Shown: piece after piece, positions 51,928-59,441 of the stretch
Layout of the letters: the number at the start of each line of letters is the position of its first letter
Position numbering within the stretch: position 1 is the stretch's first letter
Assembly (NCBI GenBank): GCA_904395335.1
Contig: CAJFNR010000041.1
Coordinates: 16,284 to 80,283, forward strand
Direction: 5' to 3'
Length of the DNA stretch: 64,000 bases
From: Candidatus Avimonas narfae
GTDB taxonomy: Bacteria > Bacillota > Clostridia > Oscillospirales > Acutalibacteraceae
Notes under the pieces: model-generated
What the model saw: only the letters and a program-made list of their open reading frames with translations
Told to the model about the DNA's origin: nothing
Databases searched by the model: none
Position numbers and translations under genes: made by a program

Positions 51928-52180
51928 AGTATATCATGAACGCTGCCCCATGCGGTTCTCATCCTACGTCTACTGGCAGCGTTCCCGAGAAATGCGGCCG
52001 CATTTCTCCCGACCTTCATTATATCACACAGGTAGACGGAGAATTGGCGGTGCCGCGACGCGGGAGGAGGCCGTTCCGGCCGACAGCCAATTTCTCCAGG
52101 CCCAGGGACTTTCTCACATGGTTTGTCCTCAAACATGAAAGCCCTAGGCACATTATATCATAAGTGTAGGGGAAGAACAA
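51928..52180 (-). ncRNA. Array of three promoter-hairpin units, possible small RNA cluster
   Basis: Three extended -10 elements, TGATATAAT (52152-52160), TGATATAAT (52018-52026) and TGATATACT (51928-51936), point leftwards and are spaced 134 and 90 bp. The first also has TTGTTC 17 nt upstream (52175-52180). After unit 1 come two stems: GGAGAAATTGGC with GCCAATTCTCC, and AGGG-CTTTC with GAAAG-CCT. After unit 2 come a 22-bp perfect palindrome (51987-52008, centre GCGGCCGC) and a GAACGCTGCC / GGCAGCGTTC stem (51938-51947, 51975-51984). A segment of unit 1 (52094-52121) resembles 51872-51897 downstream of unit 3. No protein is likely. The rest of 51440-51927 outside the repeat shows nothing clear. 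Confidence 0.45.
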
Positions 52181-52235
52181 GCGAGGGTGATCTGACCGCA
52201 ATGATCAGCACCGTCTTTTTGCGGCCGTTTTTCTA

Positions 52236-52282
52236 TATAAAAAAGAACGAAGCCGCGGTAGGATACCGCGGCTTCGTTCTGG
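52236..52282 (-). terminator. Terminator after the first surface-protein gene
   Basis: AGAACGAAGCCGCGGTA / TACCGCGGCTTCGTTCT, a perfect 17-bp stem with a 3-nt loop, and a T-run on the minus strand. Confidence 0.9.
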
Positions 52283-52314
52283 GAAAAACAATGAGCGATA
52301 TGGGCAAAAGTTGA

Positions 52315-53100
52315 TCAGCGTTGCTTTTGCTGCTTCACAACCACCAGCACGCCGACGGCGGCGGCAGCCAAAGCAAGAGCGGCAAACGCCTGTGTCCCTT
52401 CACCAGTGGACGGATTGGCTTTTTGGGTCGTATTGGCCGGTGTCTCTGTCGTTGTCGTATCCGCAGCAGTAGGATTGGTACCTTCTGTGTCAGAAGAGGT
52501 GGATTCTGCAGGAATAGCGGAAGGCTCCGCGTCGTCCTGGCCAGCTTCACCAAAATACAGCTTGTTGAAGGTGATGGAATCTCCTGTGTTTCCGTTGACG
52601 ACAAATTTTATAGCCGTAATGGTTATTTCGGTACCGTCCAGCTTCAGGACAGAATCGTTCTGAATGGCCTCCAACAGATTGATGGAACCTTTTCCCACAG
52701 CGATCCCGTCGCCGTTACCGCTCAGTGCCGCCAGCTTGGCCAGCCCTTCGTCCCCGTCGGCGAACCGGATATAGACATCAAAGGTGGTAGTCCCCTCGGT
52801 ATCCCAATAAACATAAGGGGTAGCGGACAAATCAATCAGTGCGGAATCCCCCATTTCGGCGCCGCTCATGTAACAAGAGCTGACGGTTCCGTTGGCGGAT
52901 TCTCCGCGGGTAATCGTCATCGCATCGCCGCTGAATTCAAATTTACAGAAGGTCTCGTCTTCATCCGCATTGTTTTTTACCAAGCCATCCACACCGTTGA
53001 TACTGATGTTATCAGCGGCGGCGGATGCCGTCATGGGAATTGCAGCGGCGGCCAGTACTGTTACCGCCAATAAAGCGCTGAACCATTTTCTTGTCTTCAT
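52315..53100 (-). CDS. Exported, sortase-type surface protein, array member 1
   Basis: 261 residues. Signal peptide MKTRKWFSALLAVTVLAAAA ending SASAA-like (MTASAAADN). A ~150-residue beta-rich domain contains LIDLSATPYVYWDTEGTTTF and ITITAIKFVVNGNTGDSITF, KLYFGEA. A Thr/Ser-rich linker follows (TTTTETPANTTQ), then the sorting-like motif NPSTGE, a membrane helix and KQQKQR. This is the layout of a cell-wall-anchored protein with an NPxTG-type sorting signal. It is the most diverged of four tandem paralogues. Function unknown; carbohydrate binding is one guess. Confidence 0.8.
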   Translation of the reverse strand: MKTRKWFSALLAVTVLAAAAIPMTASAAADNISINGVDGLVKNNADEDETFCKFEFSGDAMTITRGESANGTVSSCYMSGAEMGDSALIDLSATPYVYWDTEGTTTFDVYIRFADGDEGLAKLAALSGNGDGIAVGKGSINLLEAIQNDSVLKLDGTEITITAIKFVVNGNTGDSITFNKLYFGEAGQDDAEPSAIPAESTSSDTEGTNPTAADTTTTETPANTTQKANPSTGEGTQAFAALALAAAAVGVLVVVKQQKQR

Positions 53101-53260
53101 GAGAACAAGCTCCTCCTCTACCTCTTTTTGGAAATTGGGTATCTAAAACCAGTATAAAGAGTTAAAAGGTAAATGTCAATAAAAATAATAAAATTCATTC
53201 AATAAATAAGGAATATTAATAAAAAACGCCATATTTGATAGGCCGCTCTTTGGGGGAAGG

Positions 53261-53300
53261 CCGCAAAAAACAGCACCGAGGCGTCGGCGCCTCGGTGCTG
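53261..53300 (-). terminator. Terminator after surface-protein gene 2
   Basis: CAGCACCGAGGC / GCCTCGGTGCTG stem, 12 bp, with TTTTTTG on the minus strand. Confidence 0.88.
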
Positions 53301-53323
53301 CAAATATTGAGAGGACTATGAGC

Positions 53324-54112
53324 TTAGCCGTTCTTCTTTTTCATCAAGACCACGGCGCCGGCAGCGGCAACAGCCAGAACAACCGCGGCGGCGGCAGCCT
53401 GAGAGGCCTCACCGGTGGAAGGGTTGTTTTTCTTGGTGGTGTTGGCCGTGGGAACGGTGGTATCAGCGGGTTCATCCGCAGTGGTGGTAGTGGTGGCAGG
53501 CTTGTCGTCTTCCGTTTGATCGGAGGGCTCCTGCTGCTGATCAACAGGATTGGCGCTGAAATACAGCTTGATGGTGGCCGAATCCCCAGCATCGCCGAAA
53601 ACGTTGAGAACGGTGGCAATCATCTTGATTTCATCCTTGGTATATACAAGACCAATGTCGTTGTTTTTAAGCAGCTCCAAAAAGTTCTCAGAACCTTTTT
53701 GCGGAGCAACTCCATCCGTTTCATGGCCACGGACATTGTGGAACCGATAACAGGTGTCTTCGTTGCCTTCGTTTCTGTCCCAGCGGATAGCAAAGCCGAA
53801 ATTCGCGGTACCGGTGACCTCCCAGCAAAGATAAGGTGTCTCGGCCAGGTTAACAACGTTATCGGTATTTTCTTCGTTGGCATAGTCGGGCCACATCATC
53901 AGACCGCCAGTGCCGCTGGCGGTAGCATCGTCAATGGTCAAAGTGACGGCACCGTCCTCGGAAAAGGACTCAGAAATCCCTGCGTTGGGAGAAAAGAGTT
54001 CCGGTTGTACGTTGATGTTGACGTTGGCGGCTTCGGCGGAGGCCATGGGAACGGCGGCAGAGGCCAATACAGCAGCGCCGAGCAGCAATGCGGTGAGTTT
54101 GCGCAGTTTCAT
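53324..54112 (-). CDS. Exported, sortase-type surface protein, array member 2
   Basis: 262 residues from the ATG at 54112 (AAGGAGG upstream). Signal peptide MKLRKLTALLLGAAVLASAA then VPMASAEA. The domain contains GTGGLMMWPDYANEEN, VVNLAETPYLCWEVTGTANF and CYRFHNVRGHETDGVAPQKG. It ends IKMIATVLNVFGDAGDS. A Thr-rich linker leads to NNPSTGEASQ, a membrane helix and KKKNG. Closest to member 4, with which it shares long blocks. Own terminator and own ribosome site. Confidence 0.82.
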   Translation of the reverse strand: MKLRKLTALLLGAAVLASAAVPMASAEAANVNINVQPELFSPNAGISESFSEDGAVTLTIDDATASGTGGLMMWPDYANEENTDNVVNLAETPYLCWEVTGTANFGFAIRWDRNEGNEDTCYRFHNVRGHETDGVAPQKGSENFLELLKNNDIGLVYTKDEIKMIATVLNVFGDAGDSATIKLYFSANPVDQQQEPSDQTEDDKPATTTTTADEPADTTVPTANTTKKNNPSTGEASQAAAAAVVLAVAAAGAVVLMKKKNG

Positions 54113-54244
54113 CTTGACATTCCTCCTTACATTTGTCTTTATTATACCGATCATTGGCTCGCGTTGTCAATAACCAGGGCAATAAATATCACAAAAAGAA
54201 TACAGAAACAACACAGGGATTGGCAGTAAAACTGGAAAATCGGC

Positions 54245-54290
54245 AAAAAAATCACAGCGGCGGAATTTTCTCCGCCGCTGTGATTTTTAG
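54245..54290 (-). terminator. Terminator after surface-protein gene 3
   Basis: AAAAATCACAGCGGCGGA / TCCGCCGCTGTGATTTTT, perfect stem with T-runs both ways. Confidence 0.9.
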
Positions 54291-54311
54291 TTCATTGAAT
54301 TAACGGAATGC

Positions 54312-55115
54312 TTACTTCTTCCGCTTGAGACCGACCAGGACACCCGCCGCCGAGGCAGTCAGCACCAACGCAGCCACCACAGCCTGAGAAGCCTCTCCTG
54401 TGGAGGGGTTGGCCTTTTTGGTGGTAGCAGCAGTGGTGGTTCCGGTGGTGGGAGCCGCTGTCGTGCCGTCATTCGAACCGGTGGTGGCATCGGTGTCGTC
54501 CGGAGCGGTGGTATCGTCGGTGGTGGGCTGGGTGTTGTCGCCGCCCTCTTCAATCGGGGTGCTGCCGAAATACACCTGATTGAAGGTTACGGAATCACCG
54601 GGATCGCCGAAGATATCAAACACCACGGCGATCATTTCCATATCGTCGCCCAGGTATTCGTATTTGTCATTGTTCATGATCAGATCCCGGAAATTCAGGG
54701 AACCTTTGCCAGGCGCAAAGCCCTCCGGCGTGCTATCGTCTATCGTGTACATCTGAACCATAGTGTTGGGGCTGGAGCCGTCATTGTAACGGACGGTCAC
54801 GCTCCAGTTGGCGTTGCCGGAAATATCCCAGTTCAGATAGGGAAGCTCGGCGAGATTAAAGAAAGGATTTTCCACAGTGCCGTTATTCCACATCATAAGG
54901 ACGAGGGAATGGCTATTGCTGCCGGACAACGTCAGGGTCATCGGGCCGTTTTCCGTAACATCCGCCGTCACGTTTTCGCTGTCAGCGATGATCAGCGATT
55001 CATAGTTGGGGGGCAGGATGCTGAAATCGGCACTTTCGGCAGAAGCCATGGGAACAGCGGCACTAGTCAGTATGGCAGCGCCTAACAAAACTGCAAGGGT
55101 TTTTCTCAACTTCAT
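54312..55115 (-). CDS. Exported, sortase-type surface protein, array member 3
   Basis: 267 residues. Signal peptide MKLRKTLAVLLGAAILTSAA, VPMASAESA. The domain contains SLVLMMWNNGTVENPFFNLA and ELPYLNWDISGNANWSVTVR, then GFAPGKGSLNFRDLIMNNDK and MEMIAVVFDIFGDPGDSVTF. A ~60-residue Thr/Asp linker precedes KKANPSTGEASQ, a membrane helix and LKRKK. The same fold and order as members 2 and 4, but with a shorter middle region. Confidence 0.82.
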   Translation of the reverse strand: MKLRKTLAVLLGAAILTSAAVPMASAESADFSILPPNYESLIIADSENVTADVTENGPMTLTLSGSNSHSLVLMMWNNGTVENPFFNLAELPYLNWDISGNANWSVTVRYNDGSSPNTMVQMYTIDDSTPEGFAPGKGSLNFRDLIMNNDKYEYLGDDMEMIAVVFDIFGDPGDSVTFNQVYFGSTPIEEGGDNTQPTTDDTTAPDDTDATTGSNDGTTAAPTTGTTTAATTKKANPSTGEASQAVVAALVLTASAAGVLVGLKRKK

Positions 55116-55245
55116 AGGGACACTCCTCCTTCTAAATTTCTTTTATTATAGAAATAAATGGTTCTTTTGTCAACCGTTCTCTGTAAAAAAGAAATAAAAT
55201 GATTCTGTAAAAAGCAACTTATCCGGTAGAATCCCCCAATAATCC

Positions 55246-55280
55246 ATAAAACCCGCCCGGGACATAGCCCGGGCGGGTGA
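55246..55280 (-). terminator. Terminator after surface-protein gene 4
   Basis: ACCCGCCCGGG / CCCGGGCGGGT stem and TTTTAT on the minus strand. Confidence 0.85.
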
Positions 55281-55292
55281 AGGAAAAACGGC

Positions 55293-56120
55293 TTATCCGT
55301 TCTTTTTCTTCTTTTTGGTATACAGGACGACGCCAACTACCACAGCAGCCACAACGACAACAGCGGCGATTACACCCACAATCAGGCCGGTGTTGGCACC
55401 GGGCTCTTCTGTGACAGGTTCCCCGCTGGTGGTGGAGGCGGCCGTCGTGGAAGTGGTTGTGGTCGCTTCCGTGGTGGTCGTGGTGTTTTCCGTGGTGGCC
55501 GTGGTCGCCTCAGTCGTGGTTGTGGTGGTATCTTCCGTCACGCCGCCGCCCTCGCCATTGGGAGAAGCGCTGAAATACAGCCGTTCAAAGGTAACGGAGT
55601 CGCCCACATCGCCGAAAACATTCATGGCGACGGCGACCATCATGATTTCGTCGGCATTATAGATAAGTCCCAAGTCATTGTTTTTGATCAGATCCAGAAA
55701 ATTGATGTACCCTGTTTCCGGGGCCAGGCCATCCGTTTCATGCCCGCGGGCGTTCTGCATCCGGTAACAGGTGGAATCGTCCACGTTTTCGTCATAGCGG
55801 ACCGCCAGCCCAAAGTTGCCGGTACCGGTGACCTCCCAGCAGAGATAAGGGGTCTCCGCCAGATTGACAAACGGGTCATCCACATTGGTCCACATCATAA
55901 ATCGTCCGCTGCCGGTGGTGCTCCCCTCCAACAGGGTCAGGGTGACCGAGCCGTTTTCACCAAAGGTAGCGGAAACGGTTTCCACATCCCCGGGATCGTT
56001 AATGTACTCTTCCTGCAGATTGATGTCGAAATCCGCAGCAGCGGCGGAAGCCATGGGCACGGCGGAAACCGTCAGCACAGCTGCGCTAAGGAACAGGGCG
56101 CTGAGTTTGCGTAATTTCAT
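55293..56120 (-). CDS. Exported surface protein, array member 4, without the NPSTGE motif
   Basis: 275 residues from the ATG at 56120. Signal peptide MKLRKLSALFLSAAVLTVSA, VPMASAAAA. The domain has SGRFMMWTNVDDPFVNLAET, PYLCWEVTGTGNFGLAVRYD, CYRMQNARGHETDGLAPETG and IMMVAVAMNVFGDVGDSVTF. The linker is almost pure Thr/Glu/Ala (TTTTTEATTATTENTTTTTE). Instead of NPSTGE it has EEPGANTG before a long membrane helix and KKKKKNG, so it is probably a stable membrane protein. Likely the first gene of the array. Confidence 0.82.
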   Translation of the reverse strand: MKLRKLSALFLSAAVLTVSAVPMASAAAADFDINLQEEYINDPGDVETVSATFGENGSVTLTLLEGSTTGSGRFMMWTNVDDPFVNLAETPYLCWEVTGTGNFGLAVRYDENVDDSTCYRMQNARGHETDGLAPETGYINFLDLIKNNDLGLIYNADEIMMVAVAMNVFGDVGDSVTFERLYFSASPNGEGGGVTEDTTTTTTEATTATTENTTTTTEATTTTSTTAASTTSGEPVTEEPGANTGLIVGVIAAVVVVAAVVVGVVLYTKKKKKNG

Positions 56121-56268
56121 AGTGTGCATTCCTCCTTGTGGTGTCATTATACAAAATTATATTTCATAGGTCAATAAAAAGAAGCGAAAGAGAAAATAAA
56201 AATTTTGTTGTTACGGCAAGATCCCCTGTATAACGAAGTCCCCATCATAGGACATGCCTATGGCAAAC

Positions 56269-56316
56269 CAAAAAGCCGCCCCTGCGTTCTTAGAAACAGC
56301 GCAGGGGCGGCAGTAT
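56269..56316 (-). terminator. Terminator after tadA
   Basis: GCCGCCCCTGCG / CGCAGGGGCGGC stem with TTTTTGG on the minus strand. Confidence 0.88.
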
Positions 56317-56319
56317 TTT

Positions 56320-56790
56320 TTACGGGGAAACCGGCCGGTTCTTTTCCCTCAGGGAGCGGAAGAAAGCGGTCAGCAGGCCGCCGCACTCCTCTTCCATCAA
56401 CCCTTTTTCCCACCGGGGGTGGTGGTTGTACGGCAGCGCAAACAGATCGGTCAAGGATCCACAGGAGCCAGCTTTGGGATCGGCGGCACCGTAAACCACC
56501 CGGTCAATGCGGGCGTTAATGATAGCGCCCGCGCACATGGGACAAGGTTCCAGGGTGACATATAGTGTGCTGCCAAACAGCCTCCACCCGTGCAACCGGC
56601 GGCAGGCGTCGTCGATGGCCTCCAGCTCGGCATGAGCCAAAGCGTGGCGGAGCGTTTCCCGCCGGTTGCGTCCGCGGCCCACAATCTCGCCGTCGCGGAC
56701 GATGACGGCGCCCACCGGGACTTCCCCCTCTTCCGCGGCTTCCCGCGCCAGCCGCAGAGCTTCGGTCATGGCTTCGTCGTCGGTGATCAT
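56320..56790 (-). CDS. tadA: tRNA-specific adenosine deaminase TadA
   Basis: 156 residues. The zinc ligand and proton shuttle are HAE (His53, Glu55) and the second zinc motif is PCPMC (Cys83, Cys86), as in cytidine/adenosine deaminases. NHHPRWEKGLMEEECGGLLT near the C-terminus is typical of TadA. It converts the wobble A34 of tRNA-Arg(ACG) to inosine. It overlaps the upstream CPBP gene by 4 bp. Confidence 0.94.
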   Translation of the reverse strand: MITDDEAMTEALRLAREAAEEGEVPVGAVIVRDGEIVGRGRNRRETLRHALAHAELEAIDDACRRLHGWRLFGSTLYVTLEPCPMCAGAIINARIDRVVYGAADPKAGSCGSLTDLFALPYNHHPRWEKGLMEEECGGLLTAFFRSLREKNRPVSP

Positions 56791-57779
56791 CCCAGGCTCC
56801 CCCCTATTGTGTTAAAAAGGATCAGCGACAGGGAAAAGAGCAGGCTGAGCAAAAAGGGCGGTGAGGAAAGGAGTGCGCCGGTTTTGGCACTGCAGGACAG
56901 GGTGCAGGTAGGCCGTTTTTCCGGTTCCGGGGCGGTATGGGCCGCGGCGGCGCAGTCCCGCCGGTTTTGCAGCAAAGCGGCGGCCAGTCCGATCAGAGCC
57001 ACCGCCAGAAAGACGGAAATCAGCACCACCTGCTGCCCGTGGGCGGGGAGCTCCATTGTGAAGTAATCCAGCAGCACCGACATCAGGTTATTGAGAAAAT
57101 GTACCGCGCAGGACAACCAGATACAGCCGGTACGGATGACAATTGCGGAGCAGGTCATGCCCACGATGAAAGCAAAGGGGGTCTGTTCCAAATTGCCGTG
57201 CATCAGTGCAAACAGAAGAGAAGACACCACCATAGCGGTGCCGTTTCCAAAAGGGCGCAGAGCCTGCAGGATATACCCGCGGAACACCATTTCCTCCAAC
57301 AGGGCGGGCAGCACGGCCACAACGAAAATGTTGAGCGCCAGACTGATACCGGTTCCCTCCAGATAAGAAGGGGAATCGGCAGGCCGGATACCGAAGGCGG
57401 ACAAAAACTGCAGGACATAATTGGCAACATAGTTGGCGAAAATGCAGAGCCCGAGCCCCGCCGCCACGTACAGCAGGGCGGTGACGGCGCCCGGCCATTT
57501 TGCCGGACGAAAAGGACGGGTATGACGGCGGAAGGCGGCATCGGTCGCCACAAAAGGGACCCCCATGCAAAAGGCATATACGGCGGCATACAACAGCAAA
57601 AAGCCTGTATTGCCCAATCCCATATAACCGGAGGGGTCCCTCAGATCCACGATGCCCAGCAGGTGGAGCAGAAGCGCCACCACCGTAAAGGTGCATTGCA
57701 TGGCAACGATCAGCAGCAGCATCCCGGTTCCCATATAGTGTCCCTCCTGTCGGAGGGCGGAACGTTCCCAGTCGATCAT
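56787..57779 (-). CDS. CPBP family intramembrane metalloprotease
   Basis: 330 residues with about 8 membrane segments. The CPBP/Abi motifs are LLEEMVFRGYILQALRPF (EExxxR), SSLLFALMHGN and a third motif CAVHFLNNLMSVLLDYF, all intact. The family is related to Rce1 and includes prenyl proteases and bacteriocin-immunity proteins. Here the role is unknown. It overlaps tadA by 4 bp. The C-terminal tail after the last segment is Cys-rich (CTLSCSAKTG). Confidence 0.9.
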   Translation of the reverse strand: MIDWERSALRQEGHYMGTGMLLLIVAMQCTFTVVALLLHLLGIVDLRDPSGYMGLGNTGFLLLYAAVYAFCMGVPFVATDAAFRRHTRPFRPAKWPGAVTALLYVAAGLGLCIFANYVANYVLQFLSAFGIRPADSPSYLEGTGISLALNIFVVAVLPALLEEMVFRGYILQALRPFGNGTAMVVSSLLFALMHGNLEQTPFAFIVGMTCSAIVIRTGCIWLSCAVHFLNNLMSVLLDYFTMELPAHGQQVVLISVFLAVALIGLAAALLQNRRDCAAAAHTAPEPEKRPTCTLSCSAKTGALLSSPPFLLSLLFSLSLILFNTIGGSLG

Positions 57780-57848
57780 GTGGATGGAGTCCTTTCTTCC
57801 TATGACGCGGTTCTTTTACGGTCCGCTCTCCCCGCCGGGAAAAGCCGG

Positions 57849-58403
57849 TCAGCGGGATTCGACGGCGTATCGTCCGAAGACCGCCGTGGCGGCGCCAGTC
57901 TTTACCAAAGCGGTGTAAAGGATCAGCCCGCAGACGGTACAGGCCCCCAGCTGGCCCAGCCCCACCAGCAGCATGTTCAGAGCGGCCAGCCCCACAGTGG
58001 GATCGGCAAACAGGGCAAAGGTCAGCTCCAGCCCCACCACCACGGCGTTCAGCAGCACGGGCGGAAGGGTGGCGGCGACCGGCAGCCCCTTCACACGAAG
58101 GGAGCGAAGACCACGGGTGGCAAACGCTGCCGCCAGGGTGGCCATAGGGCCCAGCAACAGGTCCCAGGCGCCGGCTACGTTGGCGCCGGACATGAGGCCA
58201 AACAGGTTGGATACCAGACAACCCACGGCTAGGCCGGGGATGGCGGCCGGGGTGAAAACCGGCAGGATGGTGAGCATTTCGGATACGCGGAACTGACCGG
58301 TTCCGAAGGAGGCGGCGGGGATGAGCAGGGTCAGGGCGGCGTACATGGCCGCGATGAGCCCCCCCTCCGCCACACGGCGCAGAGAGCTTGTACCTTGTTT
58401 CAT
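57849..58403 (-). CDS. queT: QueT family queuosine precursor transporter
   Basis: 184 residues, six membrane segments: RRVAEGGLIAAMYAALTLLI, GTGQFRVSEMLTILPVFTPA, IPGLAVGCLVSNLFGLMSG. This matches QueT, the substrate-binding component of an ECF transporter that imports preQ1 or queuine-type precursors. The leader contains a preQ1 riboswitch, which supports the assignment. No energising ECF module is adjacent, so it probably shares a common module. Ribosome site AAGGAG at 58413-58418. Confidence 0.92.
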   Translation of the reverse strand: MKQGTSSLRRVAEGGLIAAMYAALTLLIPAASFGTGQFRVSEMLTILPVFTPAAIPGLAVGCLVSNLFGLMSGANVAGAWDLLLGPMATLAAAFATRGLRSLRVKGLPVAATLPPVLLNAVVVGLELTFALFADPTVGLAALNMLLVGLGQLGACTVCGLILYTALVKTGAATAVFGRYAVESR

Positions 58404-58410
58404 GTTTTCG

Positions 58411-58495
58411 TCTCCTTAGTTTTGATTTGGGGCCTTGCGGCCCCGGTCAGGATGGTTTCGAACTGACCGATGGGAGAAGTGCGATATTTCCCATC
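58411..58495 (-). promoter_or_regulatory. preQ1 riboswitch upstream of queT, class III-like
   Basis: Minus strand: a GGTCAG...CTGACC helix enclosing TTCGAAACCATC, then a GGGGCCGCAAGGCCCC hairpin, then AAATCAAAACTAAGGAG, which joins an A-rich strand to the ribosome site. The layout and the queT context match the class III preQ1 riboswitch known from Ruminococcaceae relatives; class I-type is the alternative because of the AAAACTAAGGAG end. Ligand binding would hide the ribosome site and lower QueT synthesis when preQ1 is plentiful. Confidence 0.75.
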
Positions 58496-58501
58496 TTGAA
58501 T

Positions 58502-58530
58502 ATCGTAACAAAGGACGGGAGAAAAGTCAA
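58502..58530 (-). promoter_or_regulatory. Sigma-A promoter of queT
   Basis: Minus strand TTGACT (58525-58530), 17-nt spacer, TACGAT (58502-58507), giving a ~92-nt leader that fits the riboswitch. Confidence 0.75.
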
Positions 58531-58574
58531 CGGCCTCCTGGGGTGCATGAAAAACCGTAGTAGAAAAAGGCGGA

Positions 58575-58608
58575 GAAAACCACCGGCGGTTATCCGCCGG
58601 TGGTTTGT
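58575..58608 (-). terminator. Terminator after the lipoprotein gene
   Basis: AAACCACCGGCGG / CCGCCGGTGGTTT, perfect 13-bp stem with a 4-nt loop and T-run on the minus strand. Confidence 0.88.
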
Positions 58609-59420
58609 CAGGGTTCTTCCATTTGTTCATACAGCGTCAGCAGGTCGGCTAATACGGAGGAGTCGAGCCGGTAATACACGCACTCGTCAGATCCATTGGG
58701 ACGGTATTCCAAATATACGCCCACAGTAACGGTTCCGCCCCACTCCCGGTTTTTCAGAGTTAGTGTCGTGCCGTTGGTGTTTTCCGCAGGGGCAGCGGAT
58801 TTTTCACACAAACCTTCTGCAATAATCTGAGCTGCCCGGGAAATAAGAGCCGGATCACTGGTTGTCCGTGCCAGACCCGGACCGTTTTTTTGCACCGTCA
58901 GGGTGCCTTCTCCGTTTAGAGCGGGCATGGTGAGCTCCGAGGTAGGGCCGTGCAGCTGTTCCTGCGTTTCCAGGGAAGCGTATAGGGCCAGAAGGTCGTC
59001 CAGTAGATCTGGAGTAATCCGATATGTCCGCTGTACCCCGCCAGGGCTTTCTTTCGTCAGATACTCTTCCGTAATTAGCAAATCTGCCGGCCAGTCGGAG
59101 CACTCCAGCCGGAGGGGGGGAATTAAAACCGGCACCGTCTCCTGAAGGGGACAACGCGGTTCGGCCTGAAGCCGTTGAATCACACGGGCAATAACGGAAG
59201 GATCCTCCGTTTCCTTATACACATTGGAGGAAGGCAGGAGGAAAACAAGGGACGGCTCCTCTTCTTCGGACGCGGGTATGGTTCCCGCCTCCGAGGAATC
59301 CGCCGTGGAGGAAGTCGGAAAAGAGTCCTGCCCTTGTTTTTCCGGGGAACAGCCGGATGCTGCTACAAACAGAAGGACCGCCGTTAGCCAAACCGCCCGT
59401 TTGCACACGACAGACAACAT
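58608..59420 (-). CDS. Predicted lipoprotein of unknown function
   Basis: 270 residues. The N-terminus WLTAVLLFVAASGCSPEK has a lipobox (AASGC). A Ser/Glu linker (TSSTADSSEAGTIPASEEEE) precedes two similar halves, each with an RITPDLLDDLLALYASLE or RLDSSVLADLLTLYEQME helix after a beta stretch. No family recognised. It is the lone gene between the terminator at 58.6 kb and the secreted protease. Likely a membrane-attached binding or scaffold protein. Confidence 0.72.
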   Translation of the reverse strand: MLSVVCKRAVWLTAVLLFVAASGCSPEKQGQDSFPTSSTADSSEAGTIPASEEEEPSLVFLLPSSNVYKETEDPSVIARVIQRLQAEPRCPLQETVPVLIPPLRLECSDWPADLLITEEYLTKESPGGVQRTYRITPDLLDDLLALYASLETQEQLHGPTSELTMPALNGEGTLTVQKNGPGLARTTSDPALISRAAQIIAEGLCEKSAAPAENTNGTTLTLKNREWGGTVTVGVYLEYRPNGSDECVYYRLDSSVLADLLTLYEQMEEP

Positions 59421-59441
59421 ATTTCACCTCTTATATGGTTA

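Noticed and set aside
51576..52201. Several 60-120 codon frames in the 51.4-52.3 kb gap
   Set aside because: They cross hairpins and promoter-like elements, lack ribosome sites and have no codon pattern.
54121..54136. Fourth BlaI-like operator (TTACATTTGTCTTTATT) before surface-protein gene 2
   Set aside because: It lacks the ACTACA half-site and coincides with the AAGGAGG ribosome-site region, so similarity is probably chance.
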